DNA from: JABDGM01 sp963738665
GTDB lineage: Bacteria; Planctomycetota; Planctomycetia; Pirellulales; Lacipirellulaceae
DNA length: 64,000 nt
Direction of reading: 5' to 3'
NCBI GenBank assembly: GCA_963738665.1
Contig: CAVTXL010000002.1
Location: 930,001 to 994,000, forward strand
Shown here: piece by piece, positions 46,732 to 56,537 of the stretch
Layout: every line of letters starts with the position of its first letter
How positions within the stretch are numbered: position 1 is the first letter of the stretch
The notes under the pieces: model-generated
Told to the model about the DNA's origin: nothing
The model's input: only the letters and a program-made list of their open reading frames with translations
Database searches by the model: none
Program-made: the position numbers and the translations under genes

Positions 46732-49064
46732 ATGACAAACAGTTTCTCGCCTCCCCGCATTTGCATCGTCGCCAACGAATTGCCCCACCTGTTCCGCAAC
46801 GGCGGAATCGGCACGCACAACTGGCTGCTGGCCGAAGCGCTCGCGGCCGACGGCTGGATCGTTCACGTCCTGTATTGCGGCGAAGTTCAGGACGTAGCCC
46901 AGCTAACTCATTGCCGACGGCTGTGGAACGCCAAAGGCATCGCGCTGTCGCATATCGAAGAGTTCGCCAGCCTGGCCGGCGACGGCGTCGGGGGCGGCGT
47001 GACCGGCTGGTTTGATCAGCGGAGCATCCACGTCCAACGCGCCCTGCAGCAACTCCACGAGTTTCATCGATTGGATTTGATTGAGTTCGCCGAATGGGCC
47101 GGCTTCGGCCTGCGCACGATCCAAGCTCGCAAGATGGGCATCGGGTTCGCCGATGCTCGCATCATTTGCCGCGTTCACTCTTCGAGCCAATGGTGCCGCG
47201 ACGGCAACCGGGTTTGGCTCGAAAACACGGAAGAGCTGATCCGCGACTACTTCGAGCGCTATTCCTTCGAAAACGCCGATTACCAGCTCTCCCCGTCCCA
47301 GTACATGCTCGACTACGCAAAGGGCATCGGCTGGCGTGTTCGCGAAGACGCCCGCGTCGTGCGCAATTGCAATCCAAAATCGACTCCGGACGTACGTCGA
47401 CAACAACCGTCGACGCCCGAACTTGTTTTTTTCGGCCGGTTGGAATCTCGCAAAGGCCTGAAACTTTTTCTCGAAGTGGTCCGCACCTTGCCCAACGAGA
47501 TTGCAATTACGTTCCTGGGGAAAGAATCGATCGCCGAAGGAGTTCCGGCTGGCAAGCTAATCGCAAAAATGATGGGCGATCGCCCCTATACCGTGCATTC
47601 CGATTTCGACCGCGAACAAGCGCTCGAATACCTGAGCGAGTCTGGCGCGTGGCCGTCATGCCGTCACTGATCGAGAATTTTCCCTTCACCGTGCTGGAGT
47701 GTGCCACGAGCGGCATTCCGTTTTTGGCGGCCAACGTCGGCGGGATTCCCGAAATCGTCGCCGACCCGGACTTGCAGGAAGCGATCCTATTCGCCCCCAA
47801 AGCAAATGCTCTGCGACAGCAAATCGATCGCTACTTCGCTACCGACCTCGCCGCGCGCGATTGGTATGTGCGACGAATGCATGAAATCACCAATTCCGAA
47901 CGCGGTGATGCGGCCATTTGCCAGGCCTACCGCGATTTACTGGCTCCGACCTACGGCCTGCGAGCGGCCGGCGCTACAATCGCAATGAAATCACGAGTTG
48001 AAAATCGATCGGCGGCTATCAGCAAATCAAATCGTCCGCTCGTGAGCGTCGTCGTTCCGTACTACAACATGGGCGAATTCTTGCCGGAAGCCCTGGCTTC
48101 CGTCGCCGCGCAAAGCTACGCCCCCGTCGAAGTCATTGTGGTGAACGACGGATCAACCGACCCCTTGGCCTTACAAGTCTGGGACGAAATGCAGGCCCAG
48201 TATCCGCAGTATCGATTTGTAACCCAACACAACCAGGGCCTGGGCGCCGCCCGGAATACCGGCTTGGCCCTCGCCAGCGGCGAGTACTTCTTGCCGATGG
48301 ATGCGGACAATGTGGCCCGGCCCGAAATGCTTTCGCACTTCGTCGCGGCCCTGGAGTGCAATCCGGATTTAGCCGTCGCCACCTGCTTTTTCTTGGCGTT
48401 CGAGGAGACGGCCGACATCGAGGCGGGCAAGTTCGTGTACGCCTATCGTCCCTGCGGAGGGCCGTATGTTGCGGCCGCGATGCGCAACGTCTACGGCGAT
48501 GCCAATGCCATGTTTCGCACGTCGGCTCTGCGCGCCGTCGGCGGCTTTGAAACAGACAAGCACACCACGTGCGAAGATTGGGAAGTGTATGTGAAGCTGG
48601 CCCGCCAGGGTTTTCGAATCGACGTCGTTCCCGATTACCTGTTCTATTACCGCCACCGCACAACCAGTCTCCTGCGCACGACCGATTCGATTATGAATCG
48701 ACGGCGGGTGTTGCGACAGTTTTTCTCGCCCGCGCAATTGCCCGAAGCCGAGCAAATCGAGCTCTGGACGGCGCTGGCCAGCTTCGACGAGCGGCACCAA
48801 GCAACCCAGACCGAGATGTACGCGAAGCAAGAGGAATTACGCCATGCGTACGCCAATCACGCCGCGAAAGAACAAGAACTGGCGGCCGCTTTGGCCAGCT
48901 TCGACGAGGAACGGCAGTGGATGCAAAAGCAACTGGTGAAGGCCAATCGATTTGGCTCCGACGTCCGCCGCCTGGTGCGCGGCGGAAAGAGTATTCTCCG
49001 CAAGGCTCCCTATTATGCGACGGTTTCCGGCAAACTGAAGCAATTTAAACGGCGCCCGGTTTAA
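46732..49064 (+). CDS. Two-domain glycosyltransferase, GT4 then GT2, with coiled-coil tail (one frame break)
   Basis: About 777 aa when reconstructed. The ATG at 46732 follows an AGGA; another in-frame ATG lies at 46714. Residues 1-420 are a GT4 (GT-B) domain: ICIVANELPHLFRNGGIGTH at the start, LVFFGRLESRKGLKLFLEVV, and the E-x7-E-like region PSLIENFPFTVLECATSGIP. One base is missing near 47648, before PSLIENF. Residues ~435-680 are a GT2 (GT-A) domain: LVSVVVPYYNMGEFLPEALA, VIVVNDGSTDPLA, LGAARNTGLALASGEYFLPM with DAD for metal, and CEDWEVYVKLARQGF. The last ~90 residues are a heptad-rich coiled coil with the duplicated piece ALASFDE. Such tandem enzymes add successive sugars to envelope glycans. 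Its place inside the Tad cluster raises pilin or surface glycosylation as a possibility. Confidence 0.85.
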
Positions 49065-49201
49065 ACTCGGCGGGCTGAAAGGCAAGCGTGTTGATGGCGG
49101 ACCGCGGGCAGTTTGCGCCAGCGACTGGAGCTGGATAAGGCAGTTTGCGGGCGATTCGGTGCACCGACACTCGAAAACCAGAAACAAGAAACGGACGAAA
49201 T

Positions 49202-49941
49202 ATGTATCTTACGATTCCAACGCTGTTTCGGCATAAGCGCAGGTCACAGCAGGTCCGAGTCATACCCGCCGCTACGAAGAAAGGTATTGGCTCAAATCCA
49301 CCCGGCCACTCCGCGGCCGCGCCGTGCGCGAAGACATTGGACGAGCTGCGCAACGACCTGCGCCCGCCCTCGACGCCTTCGGCCAGCGCTATTTTGAATT
49401 TGGCGACGTCGTTCACGACGACGCTCTCGTCCACTGCCAGTTGATCGGCAACAGGCATCGCGCGATCGAAACGCTGCCCAAAGGCGGCATTGTGGCGGAG
49501 GTCGGCACGCAGACGGGGCAGTTTGCCGATCACATCTACGAAGTTGCACAACCAAAGCGTCTGCATTTATTCGATCTCAGCCTGGAGTGGTTCGACAAGA
49601 ATTTACTCGTCGAGCCAATTCAACAGGGCATCGTCCAATTCCACATAGGAGATTCCCCCTCCAAACTGGGCGAATTCCCGGATGAGCATTTTGATTGGCT
49701 CTATATTGATGGCGACCACTCCTACGGCGGAGTCACTAAGGACATCGCCCAGGCCGTTCGCACCGTGAAACGCGACGGCGTGCTCGTATTCAATGACTAT
49801 ACGGTGTGGAGCCCCCTTGAGGTATGCAATTACGGCGTCCTCAAGGCCGTGAACGAACTGGTCAACGGCGGCGAGTGGGAATTCCTGTATCTCGCATTGC
49901 ATCCCTGGGGCTATCACGATGTCGCCCTGCACCGACGGTAA
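49202..49941 (+). CDS. Class I SAM-dependent methyltransferase (probable frame break near the start)
   Basis: About 247 aa if it starts at the ATG at 49202, with one missing base near 49368; or 205 aa from a GTG at 49324 without any break. The core matches the Methyltransf_24-like family of methyltransferases near glycan genes: GIVAEVGTQTGQFADHIYEV for SAM binding, LHLFDLSLEWF, FDWLYIDGDHSYGGVTKDI and VLVFNDYTVWSPLEV. The upstream piece (MYLTIPTLFRHKRR ... LDELRNDLRP) joins naturally to ALDAFGQRYFEFGDVVHDD, which supports the longer version. It follows the two-domain glycosyltransferase on the same strand by 137 bp and may modify the same sugar product. Confidence 0.75.
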
Positions 49942-50231
49942 GACCGGCCTTCAAGGCAATTCCTGCCGTCCGAGTCGCAATTCCTTCCCGTGTCGGGTGA
50001 CTTTCCCACGCCCCGGTGCCACTAGCGCCGAGATTAGTACTGGCAGTCGCTTGCAGAAGGTCATCAACGGCCCTACAAGGAAATTCTAGAAAACCGCGAA
50101 GAGCAACGGCATGCCGTGTGCAATTCCGAATTTGGGGAATTCGCGACACACTTGCCCCCCTCAACGAAAAAGTCGCGGCATAGATCGCGAACAATTGCCC
50201 CCTTCGTTGGCAGGCAACGTTTCGCAGCGCG

Positions 50232-51449
50232 TTATTCCTTCGCCGCCGCCGCGCTGCTCCGCACCGGCCAGATATTCAGCCAGCTCCGCGATTTGGCCGC
50301 GTTTTCGCCGTCGGCCTCGCCAAGCTTGCCGCTCAGCGCGAGAGCCAATTGACTGATTGACTGCGTGATCGCCGCCTTCGGCGCCTGTTGAATGAGCGGG
50401 ATCCCGTTGTTGCGAACCTCGACCATCACGCGGTAGTCGTTCGGCACTTGCCAATAGACGTCGCGGCCTATCGTTTCCTTGGCCTTCTTCAGGCTGATCT
50501 GTCCCGTGTCGATGCCGGCCCGGTTGACGACGATCCGCACGCGGTCCTCGAATTTCGCCGACTCCTTGAACGAAGTCAGCAGCCGCACGACGTTCCGCAG
50601 GCACGGCAGATCGAGCTGCGTAACGAGCAGGACAATGTCGGCCTCGTTGAGCGCCAGCATGTCGAGCGCGGCAAAGCTCTTCGACGTGTCAATAATCACG
50701 TGCGAAAACGACGCCTTCAAGAGGCCCAACACGCGCGCCAGCTCGTCCGTTGTGATCGTGCGGGCGTCTTCCATCCGCACCGGACGCGGCAGCAGGTACA
50801 TGCCGGTGTCGTGCTTCGTCAGCGACCGCTTGAGCAATGTCAAATCCAGCCGCCCGATGTTCTGGGCCACGTCCGAGAGCGTGTATTCCGGAATCGTGTC
50901 CAGAAACACGTCCGCATCCCCCAGGCACAGATCGAGGTCGACCAGCACGACCGAGTTATCCGAATCGGACGCCAGCGCGCATCCCAGGTTTACGGCCAGG
51001 CTCGTCGTGCCGACGCCGCCCGTAGCACCGGTTACGGCAATCATCGTGCAGCCGCGGGAGACTGAGCTCGAGCCGTGCAGTCGCGAAACGCGCTGCAGGG
51101 CGGCCGCCAGGTCTTCCTGCTTCAGCGGTTGCGGCAGGAACTCCTTGGCCCCAGCCCGCATCGTCTTCAAGATCAGGTTGCCGTCGGTCGAACCGCTGAG
51201 GGCCAGGACCGTGCACTTGGGCGCCGACTTGGACAGGCTGGCGATCAGTTGCAGTGCTTTTTCCGGGTTCGAATCGATCGCGATAAAACCCACTTCCGGA
51301 TTTGTCTGACCGACGACGTCCTCGAAGAACTCATACCGCGAGCACTCCGCTTCGAGCCAGATCGTTTCCAGGCTCAAGAGGGTGGACTTCAGCGCGTCGC
51401 GGGCTGAGTCTTTCGGATCGACAATGGCGACTCGGAGCACGCTTCCCAT
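50232..51449 (-). CDS. tadZ: Tad pilus localisation ATPase TadZ (CpaE)
   Basis: 405 aa. Residues 1-125 form a receiver-like domain (VAIVDPKDSARDALKSTLLS, FIAIDSNPEKALQLI, TMRAGAKEFLPQPL) as in CpaE. The ParA/MinD-like ATPase domain follows: MIAVTGATGGVGTTSLAVNL, VVLVDLDLCLGDADVFL, HVIIDTSKSFAALDMLALNE and IVVNRAGIDTG. The P-loop reads GGVGTTS, with no lysine where ParA-type enzymes have KGGVGKT, a deviation known in the TadZ group. The protein should place the pilus at a pole. It lies 121 bp downstream of the secretin gene on the same strand. Confidence 0.92.
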   Translation of the reverse strand: MGSVLRVAIVDPKDSARDALKSTLLSLETIWLEAECSRYEFFEDVVGQTNPEVGFIAIDSNPEKALQLIASLSKSAPKCTVLALSGSTDGNLILKTMRAGAKEFLPQPLKQEDLAAALQRVSRLHGSSSVSRGCTMIAVTGATGGVGTTSLAVNLGCALASDSDNSVVLVDLDLCLGDADVFLDTIPEYTLSDVAQNIGRLDLTLLKRSLTKHDTGMYLLPRPVRMEDARTITTDELARVLGLLKASFSHVIIDTSKSFAALDMLALNEADIVLLVTQLDLPCLRNVVRLLTSFKESAKFEDRVRIVVNRAGIDTGQISLKKAKETIGRDVYWQVPNDYRVMVEVRNNGIPLIQQAPKAAITQSISQLALALSGKLGEADGENAAKSRSWLNIWPVRSSAAAAKE

Positions 51450-51570
51450 GAATCAGTCAGCAGGTTCGTCCAGGTTGGGCAGGCACATCGGAACTCGACG
51501 TCCACTCGACAATTCTTGCCGTGTGGCGCTCAGGTTCCCAGGGGATGATTAACTAAACGTAGCTCACACG

Positions 51571-53514
51571 TTAGTCGGCGTAACCCACTGGACCAATCAG
51601 GCCCGATCGACCGGGGGTCGTGGCCGGCCGATTGCCTGTCGCTTGCGGATTATTCGGGCTGGGCGCGGCGTTCCGCAGGTACAACGGCTGGTAGGCCGGG
51701 CTGTAGGGCCGAGTCGACGCCGCCGGCTGCTGCCCCCCCGTGAGGGCGGCTGCCGGGGAACGCTGGGCAATTGCCGGCACCCCCCGAGTCAAGCGGCTGC
51801 TCTCATCTGCCGGTGGCTGCGCAGCGCCGCTATCTTGGCCACTCGGCAGCGGCAGGTCCACGGGCGCGTTTTGAATCGACGGCATGTTTTGCGGTGGCGC
51901 CCCGGCCCTGTTTGCCGGCGACTGCGCCGGCAGGGGGGCGTTAGCTGGGGGCATTCCACCCAAAGAACCGTAGCTCGCGCTGTCATAACCCGTGCCGCCC
52001 GGCAGGTTCACATTGCCAATCGGCATCGGGGCCGGATTGCAGTTGCAATCGGTCACTCCGCCGCACTGCTCGCCGCAGGCGAGCGGGCCAGAGGTCGGGT
52101 TGCAGTACGCCGGTACTTCCACATGTCCGGCGCAGTAGAGGTCCTTGTTGCCAGGCGAAGTCGTTTCCAGGCCGGGCCCGCCGCATGGAACCTGGCATGG
52201 ATCCAAAGGATCGACGAACTCAGGCGTCACCATGATCAGCAGCTCGATTTCTTCGATGTCACTGTGGGTTCTGCGGAATGGCACCCCCAGAATTGGCAGG
52301 TCGGACAGATAGGGTACGCCTGTGTTTGTGGTGAATGTGCGCTCCTGGACTAGGCCGGCCAGAGCAAACGTCTGGCCCGCCTTCAATTCAACCGCGGTGT
52401 CGACTTGGCGGACCCGGAACCCCGGAACCCGGGTATCACCCACATCAATACCGGCCGCGTCATCGAGGTCGCTGATCCGGGGCCGCACTTCCAGGCGAAT
52501 ATTGCCGTTGCCCAAAACGATAGGCAAAAAATCGATCTGAGTTCCAAACGGCTTGTAGTCGATGCTGGTCGTGCCCAAACTCTGCGGGATGAGAATCGGC
52601 ACCTCGCCGCCGACGTTGAACTGCGACGGACGTCCACTCACGGCGACCAGGTTCGGCTCAGCCAGCGTCTTTACCACGTCCCGTTTTTGCAAAAAGTCGA
52701 TGAATCCGAAGAACGAGTTATTGCCATTTACAATGCCGAATTGGAAAGTGCCCAGATTGTTGATGACGCCCGTGCCGTCCACGTTAGGCGTGCTCGTACC
52801 GGCGGAGCCGCCGCCTTGCTCCACTTGAGAAATCAGGCCGCTCACGCTGGAGACGACACCGACCCCATTGGAAAACTGGGCCCAGTCTACGCCCAGGTTG
52901 CGAAGCTTGGTCCGGTTGACTTCCATCACTTTCACCTTCAGCAGCACCTGCTGCACGCCGCCTACGTTGATGTTCGTGATGACCTTCGGCGCGTAATCTT
53001 CCGCCAGCAGCCTGATTTGACTGACCTCCGTCGGATTATCGACGAAGCCCTTCAGCACCAGGCTTTCGCTGTAGCGATAGACCTTGATCGAGGAGTGCGG
53101 GAACTGCGTCGCCAGGGCCACCTCCAGCTCGCGGGCGTCGCCGTAAATCATTACGTCGACGGTGTGGATGGTCCCTTCTTCGTCCCACAAGTTGACCTGC
53201 GTGACGCCGGCCTTCTTGGCCGAGATTTGCACTTGCGTCGCCGATAGTGGTGTCACGGCCAACAGCTCGGGATTGTTCACCTGCACCCGCGGGATCGGCT
53301 TGTCGAGCGTCAGAATGCGGCTCGTATTCGTGGTCAGCTCGAGCTTATCGCTCAAGTCGCTGATCTTCCGCACGATGTTCGGCGGCTGATAGGTCGGCAA
53401 CTGCGCACTCGCCGGCTGGGCCACCATCAATGCGGTCGCGACTGCGAAGACAGTAGTCCGAGCGAGGGCCGAACGGCGCGCGGCGCGGGGCGGCGCGAAG
53501 TGTTTATCGTACAT
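51571..53514 (-). CDS. cpaC: Tad pilus outer-membrane secretin CpaC (RcpA)
   Basis: 647 aa. Signal peptide (TTVFAVATALMVAQPASAQ, cleaved after a basic start), then the pilus N-terminal domain with IPRVQVNNPELLAVTPLSAT and VQISAKKAGVTQVNLWDEEG, a BON-like strand region (LVLKGFVDNPTEVSQIRLLA), and the secretin core: LLKVKVMEVNRTKLRNLGVD, VGGEVPILIPQSLGTTSIDY, RLEVRPRISDLDDAAGIDVG and IEELLIMVTPEFVDPLDPCQ. The last ~200 residues are Cys- and Pro-rich, with six or more Cys (PCGGPGL, CAGH, CGEQCGGVTDCNCNP) before a Pro/Ala tail. That extension is longer than in proteobacterial CpaC. It forms the pilus channel. Confidence 0.93.
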   Translation of the reverse strand: MYDKHFAPPRAARRSALARTTVFAVATALMVAQPASAQLPTYQPPNIVRKISDLSDKLELTTNTSRILTLDKPIPRVQVNNPELLAVTPLSATQVQISAKKAGVTQVNLWDEEGTIHTVDVMIYGDARELEVALATQFPHSSIKVYRYSESLVLKGFVDNPTEVSQIRLLAEDYAPKVITNINVGGVQQVLLKVKVMEVNRTKLRNLGVDWAQFSNGVGVVSSVSGLISQVEQGGGSAGTSTPNVDGTGVINNLGTFQFGIVNGNNSFFGFIDFLQKRDVVKTLAEPNLVAVSGRPSQFNVGGEVPILIPQSLGTTSIDYKPFGTQIDFLPIVLGNGNIRLEVRPRISDLDDAAGIDVGDTRVPGFRVRQVDTAVELKAGQTFALAGLVQERTFTTNTGVPYLSDLPILGVPFRRTHSDIEEIELLIMVTPEFVDPLDPCQVPCGGPGLETTSPGNKDLYCAGHVEVPAYCNPTSGPLACGEQCGGVTDCNCNPAPMPIGNVNLPGGTGYDSASYGSLGGMPPANAPLPAQSPANRAGAPPQNMPSIQNAPVDLPLPSGQDSGAAQPPADESSRLTRGVPAIAQRSPAAALTGGQQPAASTRPYSPAYQPLYLRNAAPSPNNPQATGNRPATTPGRSGLIGPVGYAD

Positions 53515-53577
53515 CCTTGTACTTCCTCAAGTGTGCGACGGCACCGCCGTGCCGTGAGATCTGGGTCGTATAGCGGG

Positions 53578-53598
53578 CCACGGCACTCCTTGCCGTGG
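53578..53598. repeat. Hairpin between cpaB and cpaC
   Basis: CCACGGCA (53578-53585) and TGCCGTGG (53591-53598) form a perfect 8-bp stem with a 5-base loop. An adjacent related pair (ACGGCACCGCCGTGCCGTGA, from 53538) suggests a two-unit REP-like element. No T-run, so not a clear terminator. Confidence 0.65.
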
Positions 53599-53738
53599 GT
53601 TGGGTCTTTAAAGCAATCCCACCACTGCCTCACACGGGGGAAGCGAGCGTTGGGGTGCGCGTTCATCGTTCGGCCGCCGCCCGGCACGATCGGATCTGGG
53701 CGGCCGCGCGGAAAGCGAATGGTCGGTCGATACAAAGG

Positions 53739-54796
53739 TCAGTTCGGGTCAAAGTCGATCGGAAAGTCTTCCGTTGTCTCCGGCGATTCCTTGGCGCTGG
53801 CGCCACCCGCTGCGCCCGTCGTCACGCCGCTCGTGAGCGATGAACCGAGCGAAGGGCCCGTGTGGGATGCACTTACCGCATCGCGGATCGGCCGGCCGGT
53901 AAGCCGGTCGAACGCCACCAGCCGCACGGCTTCACGCTCGATGACTTCCATCGTAAAGGGCGGTTCCGGCTTTGGCTCGGCATGTTCCACGACCGTCGCC
54001 AGCGAGCCGCTGTCTGCCTTCGGCTCGCCCGCGCTATCTTCTCGGCCTTGTTCTTTCTTGCGATTGTTGCCCGGATCGCCCGTATTGAAAATGTCGTCTG
54101 GTGTGTATACGGCAACGTCGCCGAGCGATTCGTCGTCCGGATTGCGTGGAATCAGGCTCACCACGCCCAGGTTCTCAGCCAGCGTCAACCGGGTGGCTTG
54201 CTCTGGCGTGAGCATCAAAGAGACCGTCTTGGCAACCGTCTTTTCGTCGCCGCCATCGGGCGAGCCTGCACCGTCGCGTCAACCGCGAACACGCGAATGT
54301 TCTGCAGTATCACCTTCGATTGCGCTTGCGCGATGCCATTGCGAGCGTCGGCTTTCACGAACAACTGCACGTCCACGCGGTCGCCGGGCCCCAACAGGCC
54401 CGCCGCGCTCTTTTCCGCATCGACGGCGATCGTCTTCAGCCGCATGCCGGCCGTAATCGAGCGGATCGGGTCAGCCATTTGACCGGGAGCGAGCAACTTG
54501 CCGTCGAGGATCGGCTCGCCTTCAAAGATGGTCGCCCGCGGCCGGCGGCCTTCCAGCTCTTTCAAATCGGCGATCGCCCCGTGTGGCACCCGGTCTTTGG
54601 GCCACTCTTGCAGCGAGAGCATTTCTGCGTCGATCGGGTCGCCCAGGTTGATGTTGTGCTTGGCGACGTAGATGGGCACCGTTTCCAGCATGCTCGCCGG
54701 CCGTTTGTTATGCTCCATCATTTGGCTGATGCCAATCGATGCCACCAGGCCGCAGCCCAGCGCAAGCGCAAGCAACATTAGCGATTTCGGTCGCAT
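53739..54796 (-). CDS. cpaB: Tad pilus assembly protein CpaB (RcpC), one frame break
   Basis: About 352 aa when reconstructed. The ATG at 54796 follows AAGGGGGAAA. N-terminal membrane anchor (SLMLLALALGCGLVASIGIS), then the SAF domain (VPIYVAKHNINLGDPIDAEM, LSLQEWPKDRVPHGAI, FEGEPILDGKLLAPG) and the RcpC region (RLKTIAVDAEKSAAGLLGPG, DRVDVQLFV). One base is missing near 54251-54262; the next frame continues DGGDEKTVAKTVSLMLTPEQ, ATRLTLAENLGVVSLIPRNP and an acidic tail ending DFPIDFDPN. CpaB sits in the periplasm and helps place or stabilise the secretin. Gene order cpaA-cpaB-cpaC is typical. Confidence 0.9.
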
Positions 54797-55095
54797 GATT
54801 TCCCCCTTCGGTCCTGCGGCACGCTCCAACAGCACGTTCAGCCGACTCGTTGAGCGGGCTTGGCCGACACTCGTCGAGTCCCGGACTTTTGTCGCTGCCG
54901 CTAGCGCACGCAGTACCTTGTCGGTTTCTTCGGCAAGTTCCTCATATCCGGTTTACGTAATTCGCCAGCTACAACCATGTAATTGGCGGGGCGCCACTTG
55001 CGCCAGCAATGCATGTATCGTCACTTCGATATCTACGCTCTGCTCGATCTCGTCCCGCGCAAAGCGTGGGAAACAAGTTCGAACGAGTACTATCG
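54797..55095. other. Intergenic region between cpaA and cpaB, no gene seen
   Basis: 299 bp between co-directional genes. No supported gene, promoter or repeat identified. Short inverted pieces around 54845-54885 (ACTCG/CGAGT) are too weak to name. Confidence 0.45.
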
Positions 55096-55662
55096 TTACA
55101 GCAACATTCCAGCGAACAGAAAGTAAGCGATCGTCCCGATCGCGATCGGAATGCCATACGGCAAAAGCATCATCGTGCTCTTCCGCTCGGCCGCGATCTC
55201 CGAGAGCTTCTCCGGGTCTTTCACCGTCAGTATCTCATTGCAAATCAGCCAGAACTGACCCTGATGCTTCCGCCAGCCGCGGCGGCCGAGCACCATCAGC
55301 ACGGCAATCAGGCCGCCCACGATGGCCGATACGGCAAACGCGTATAGCGTCACAGTGCCCCACACCCAGGCGCCGATGCCCGCCAGCAGCTTGACGTCTC
55401 CGGCCCCCATTCCGCCGATCGCGTAGGCCGGCATCAGCAGCCCCAAGCCCACCGCCGTGCCGATCAAGCTATACACCAGGCCTTCCCAGCCGGCGTACGG
55501 CGAAAACGCCGCGCTATACACCCAGCCCGACACGATCATTGGGAAGGTAATCCAATTCGGCACCTTAAGCTTCAGCCCGTCAATGACGGCTGCCACGACG
55601 AGCGTCAACGATACAAACCAGATTGGCCAATTCTCAGTCAGCCCGCGCAAGCACCTGATCAT
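55096..55662 (-). CDS. cpaA: Prepilin peptidase CpaA (TadV)
   Basis: 188 aa from the ATG at 55662 (MIRCLRGLTENWPIWFVSLT). Membrane aspartyl protease of the A24 family with about six helices. Both catalytic Asp are visible: AAVIDGLKLKVPN in the first loop and GGMGAGDVKLLAGIGAW, the GxGD motif. It lacks the N-methylation domain of larger PilD enzymes, as is normal for TadV. It cleaves the Flp pilin encoded upstream at 55999. The C-terminus has a cytosolic loop (EKLSEIAAERKST) and a final helix. Confidence 0.92.
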   Translation of the reverse strand: MIRCLRGLTENWPIWFVSLTLVVAAVIDGLKLKVPNWITFPMIVSGWVYSAAFSPYAGWEGLVYSLIGTAVGLGLLMPAYAIGGMGAGDVKLLAGIGAWVWGTVTLYAFAVSAIVGGLIAVLMVLGRRGWRKHQGQFWLICNEILTVKDPEKLSEIAAERKSTMMLLPYGIPIAIGTIAYFLFAGMLL

Positions 55663-55998
55663 CGAACATGTTGTGACCCTAATCATCCTGTAGAAAATGT
55701 CCACTACGCTTTCGGTTAACCGCGCAGCGCGAGCAAGTAAGTCAATACGACGCCCACGGCAGTGCAAAAATAGCACACCATTCCCAGCGCCGATGACAGC
55801 ATTTCATGAGAAAGCATGTGATATCGCACCCCTTCGTTCCAAAGTGCAGAGTTTCTATCGCAAGCCTAGGTCAAGAAACGCGAGGAGCAAGGAGCTCCCC
55901 GCTCTCTGCTCCACAAAAAAACCCCTCGGCGGAAGCTCCGCCGAGGGGTGCAGGTTACAAAGTAGCCAGTAGGGTATTGGCCGGTCTTAGGCGACGGA
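55663..55998. other. Intergenic region between the pilin and cpaA
   Basis: 336 bp containing the terminator at 55921-55949. No other gene is supported. The terminator implies that the highly expressed pilin transcript is partly ended before cpaA. Confidence 0.6.
55915..55949 (-). terminator. Rho-independent terminator after the Flp pilin gene
   Basis: Perfect 13-bp stem (ACCCCTCGGCGGA 55921-55933 with TCCGCCGAGGGGT 55937-55949), 3-base loop, followed on the minus strand by a run of seven T. It lies 50 bp after the pilin stop. Confidence 0.93.
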
Positions 55999-56178
55999 TC
56001 AGCTGCCGCCCAGTTCCGTGGCGACGCTCTCGAATGTCGTGTTCGCATTCGTTCCAATCGAACGAATGGCGGTCAAGCACACGATCACGATGAGCGCCAA
56101 CATAACGGCGTACTCAACCGCGGTCGGACCGTCTTCCGAGGCGAGGAAACGTTGCACTTTCAGAGCGAGATTCTTCAT
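55999..56178 (-). CDS. flp: Flp-type pilin
   Basis: 59 aa from the ATG at 56178, preceded by CGGAGGA. The Flp signature G/xxxxEY is exact: DG/PTAVEYAVMLALIVIVC, cleaved by CpaA after the Gly. The hydrophobic helix that follows forms the pilus core. The short C-terminus (NANTTFESVATELGGS) is typical. First gene of the Tad cluster, with its own strong terminator downstream, which allows more pilin than assembly protein. A GEMM riboswitch lies 267 bp upstream in the same direction. Confidence 0.95.
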   Translation of the reverse strand: MKNLALKVQRFLASEDGPTAVEYAVMLALIVIVCLTAIRSIGTNANTTFESVATELGGS

Positions 56179-56444
56179 AGCATCCTCCGATTCTCGGGTT
56201 TGGCCCACAAGGACCAGCACCCTACAGGTTGACGGGAGCCGTTAAAGGTAAGGTTAATTGCTCCCGATATCAGGCCTGCGACAACGGCCGAAACTCTGCA
56301 CAGAGCTCGGTGGAGCCTGCATTTCGTTGTCGCTTGGCCGAACACACTACGCCAACTACCGCGAAATCAACCTCGTTCTGGCCCGGATTTCCATCCGCAT
56401 GCCGCCGCGAAGCGTTAAATCGCCTCGGAACGACAACTGCCAAA

Positions 56445-56537
56445 CATCCCTTCGGCAACCAGGCTGCCGGAGAAATAGATCATCCGGCCCTTGGCTTTGC
56501 GCCCCGGCCTTGCGACCGGTTTGCCCTTTCGAGGATG
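56445..56537 (-). promoter_or_regulatory. Cyclic di-GMP-I (GEMM) riboswitch
   Basis: On the minus strand the GEMM-I consensus is readable in order: P1 pair CATCC/GGATG at the ends, AAAGGGCAAACC, a GCAA tetraloop within GGTCGCAAGGCC, GGGGCGCAAAGCC (the GACGCAAAGCC block with G for A), and a second helix GGCAGCCTGGTTGCCG with its receptor. The element is 93 nt and lies 267 bp upstream of the flp start in the same direction. Between the two I see no obvious intrinsic terminator, so the mode of control (termination or translation) is unknown. No diguanylate cyclase or phosphodiesterase gene is in the window. Confidence 0.92.

Noticed and set aside
53427..53735. 102-residue minus-strand frame between cpaB and cpaC
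   Set aside because: It overlaps the cpaC start and a hairpin repeat, and its sequence is low-complexity without homology.
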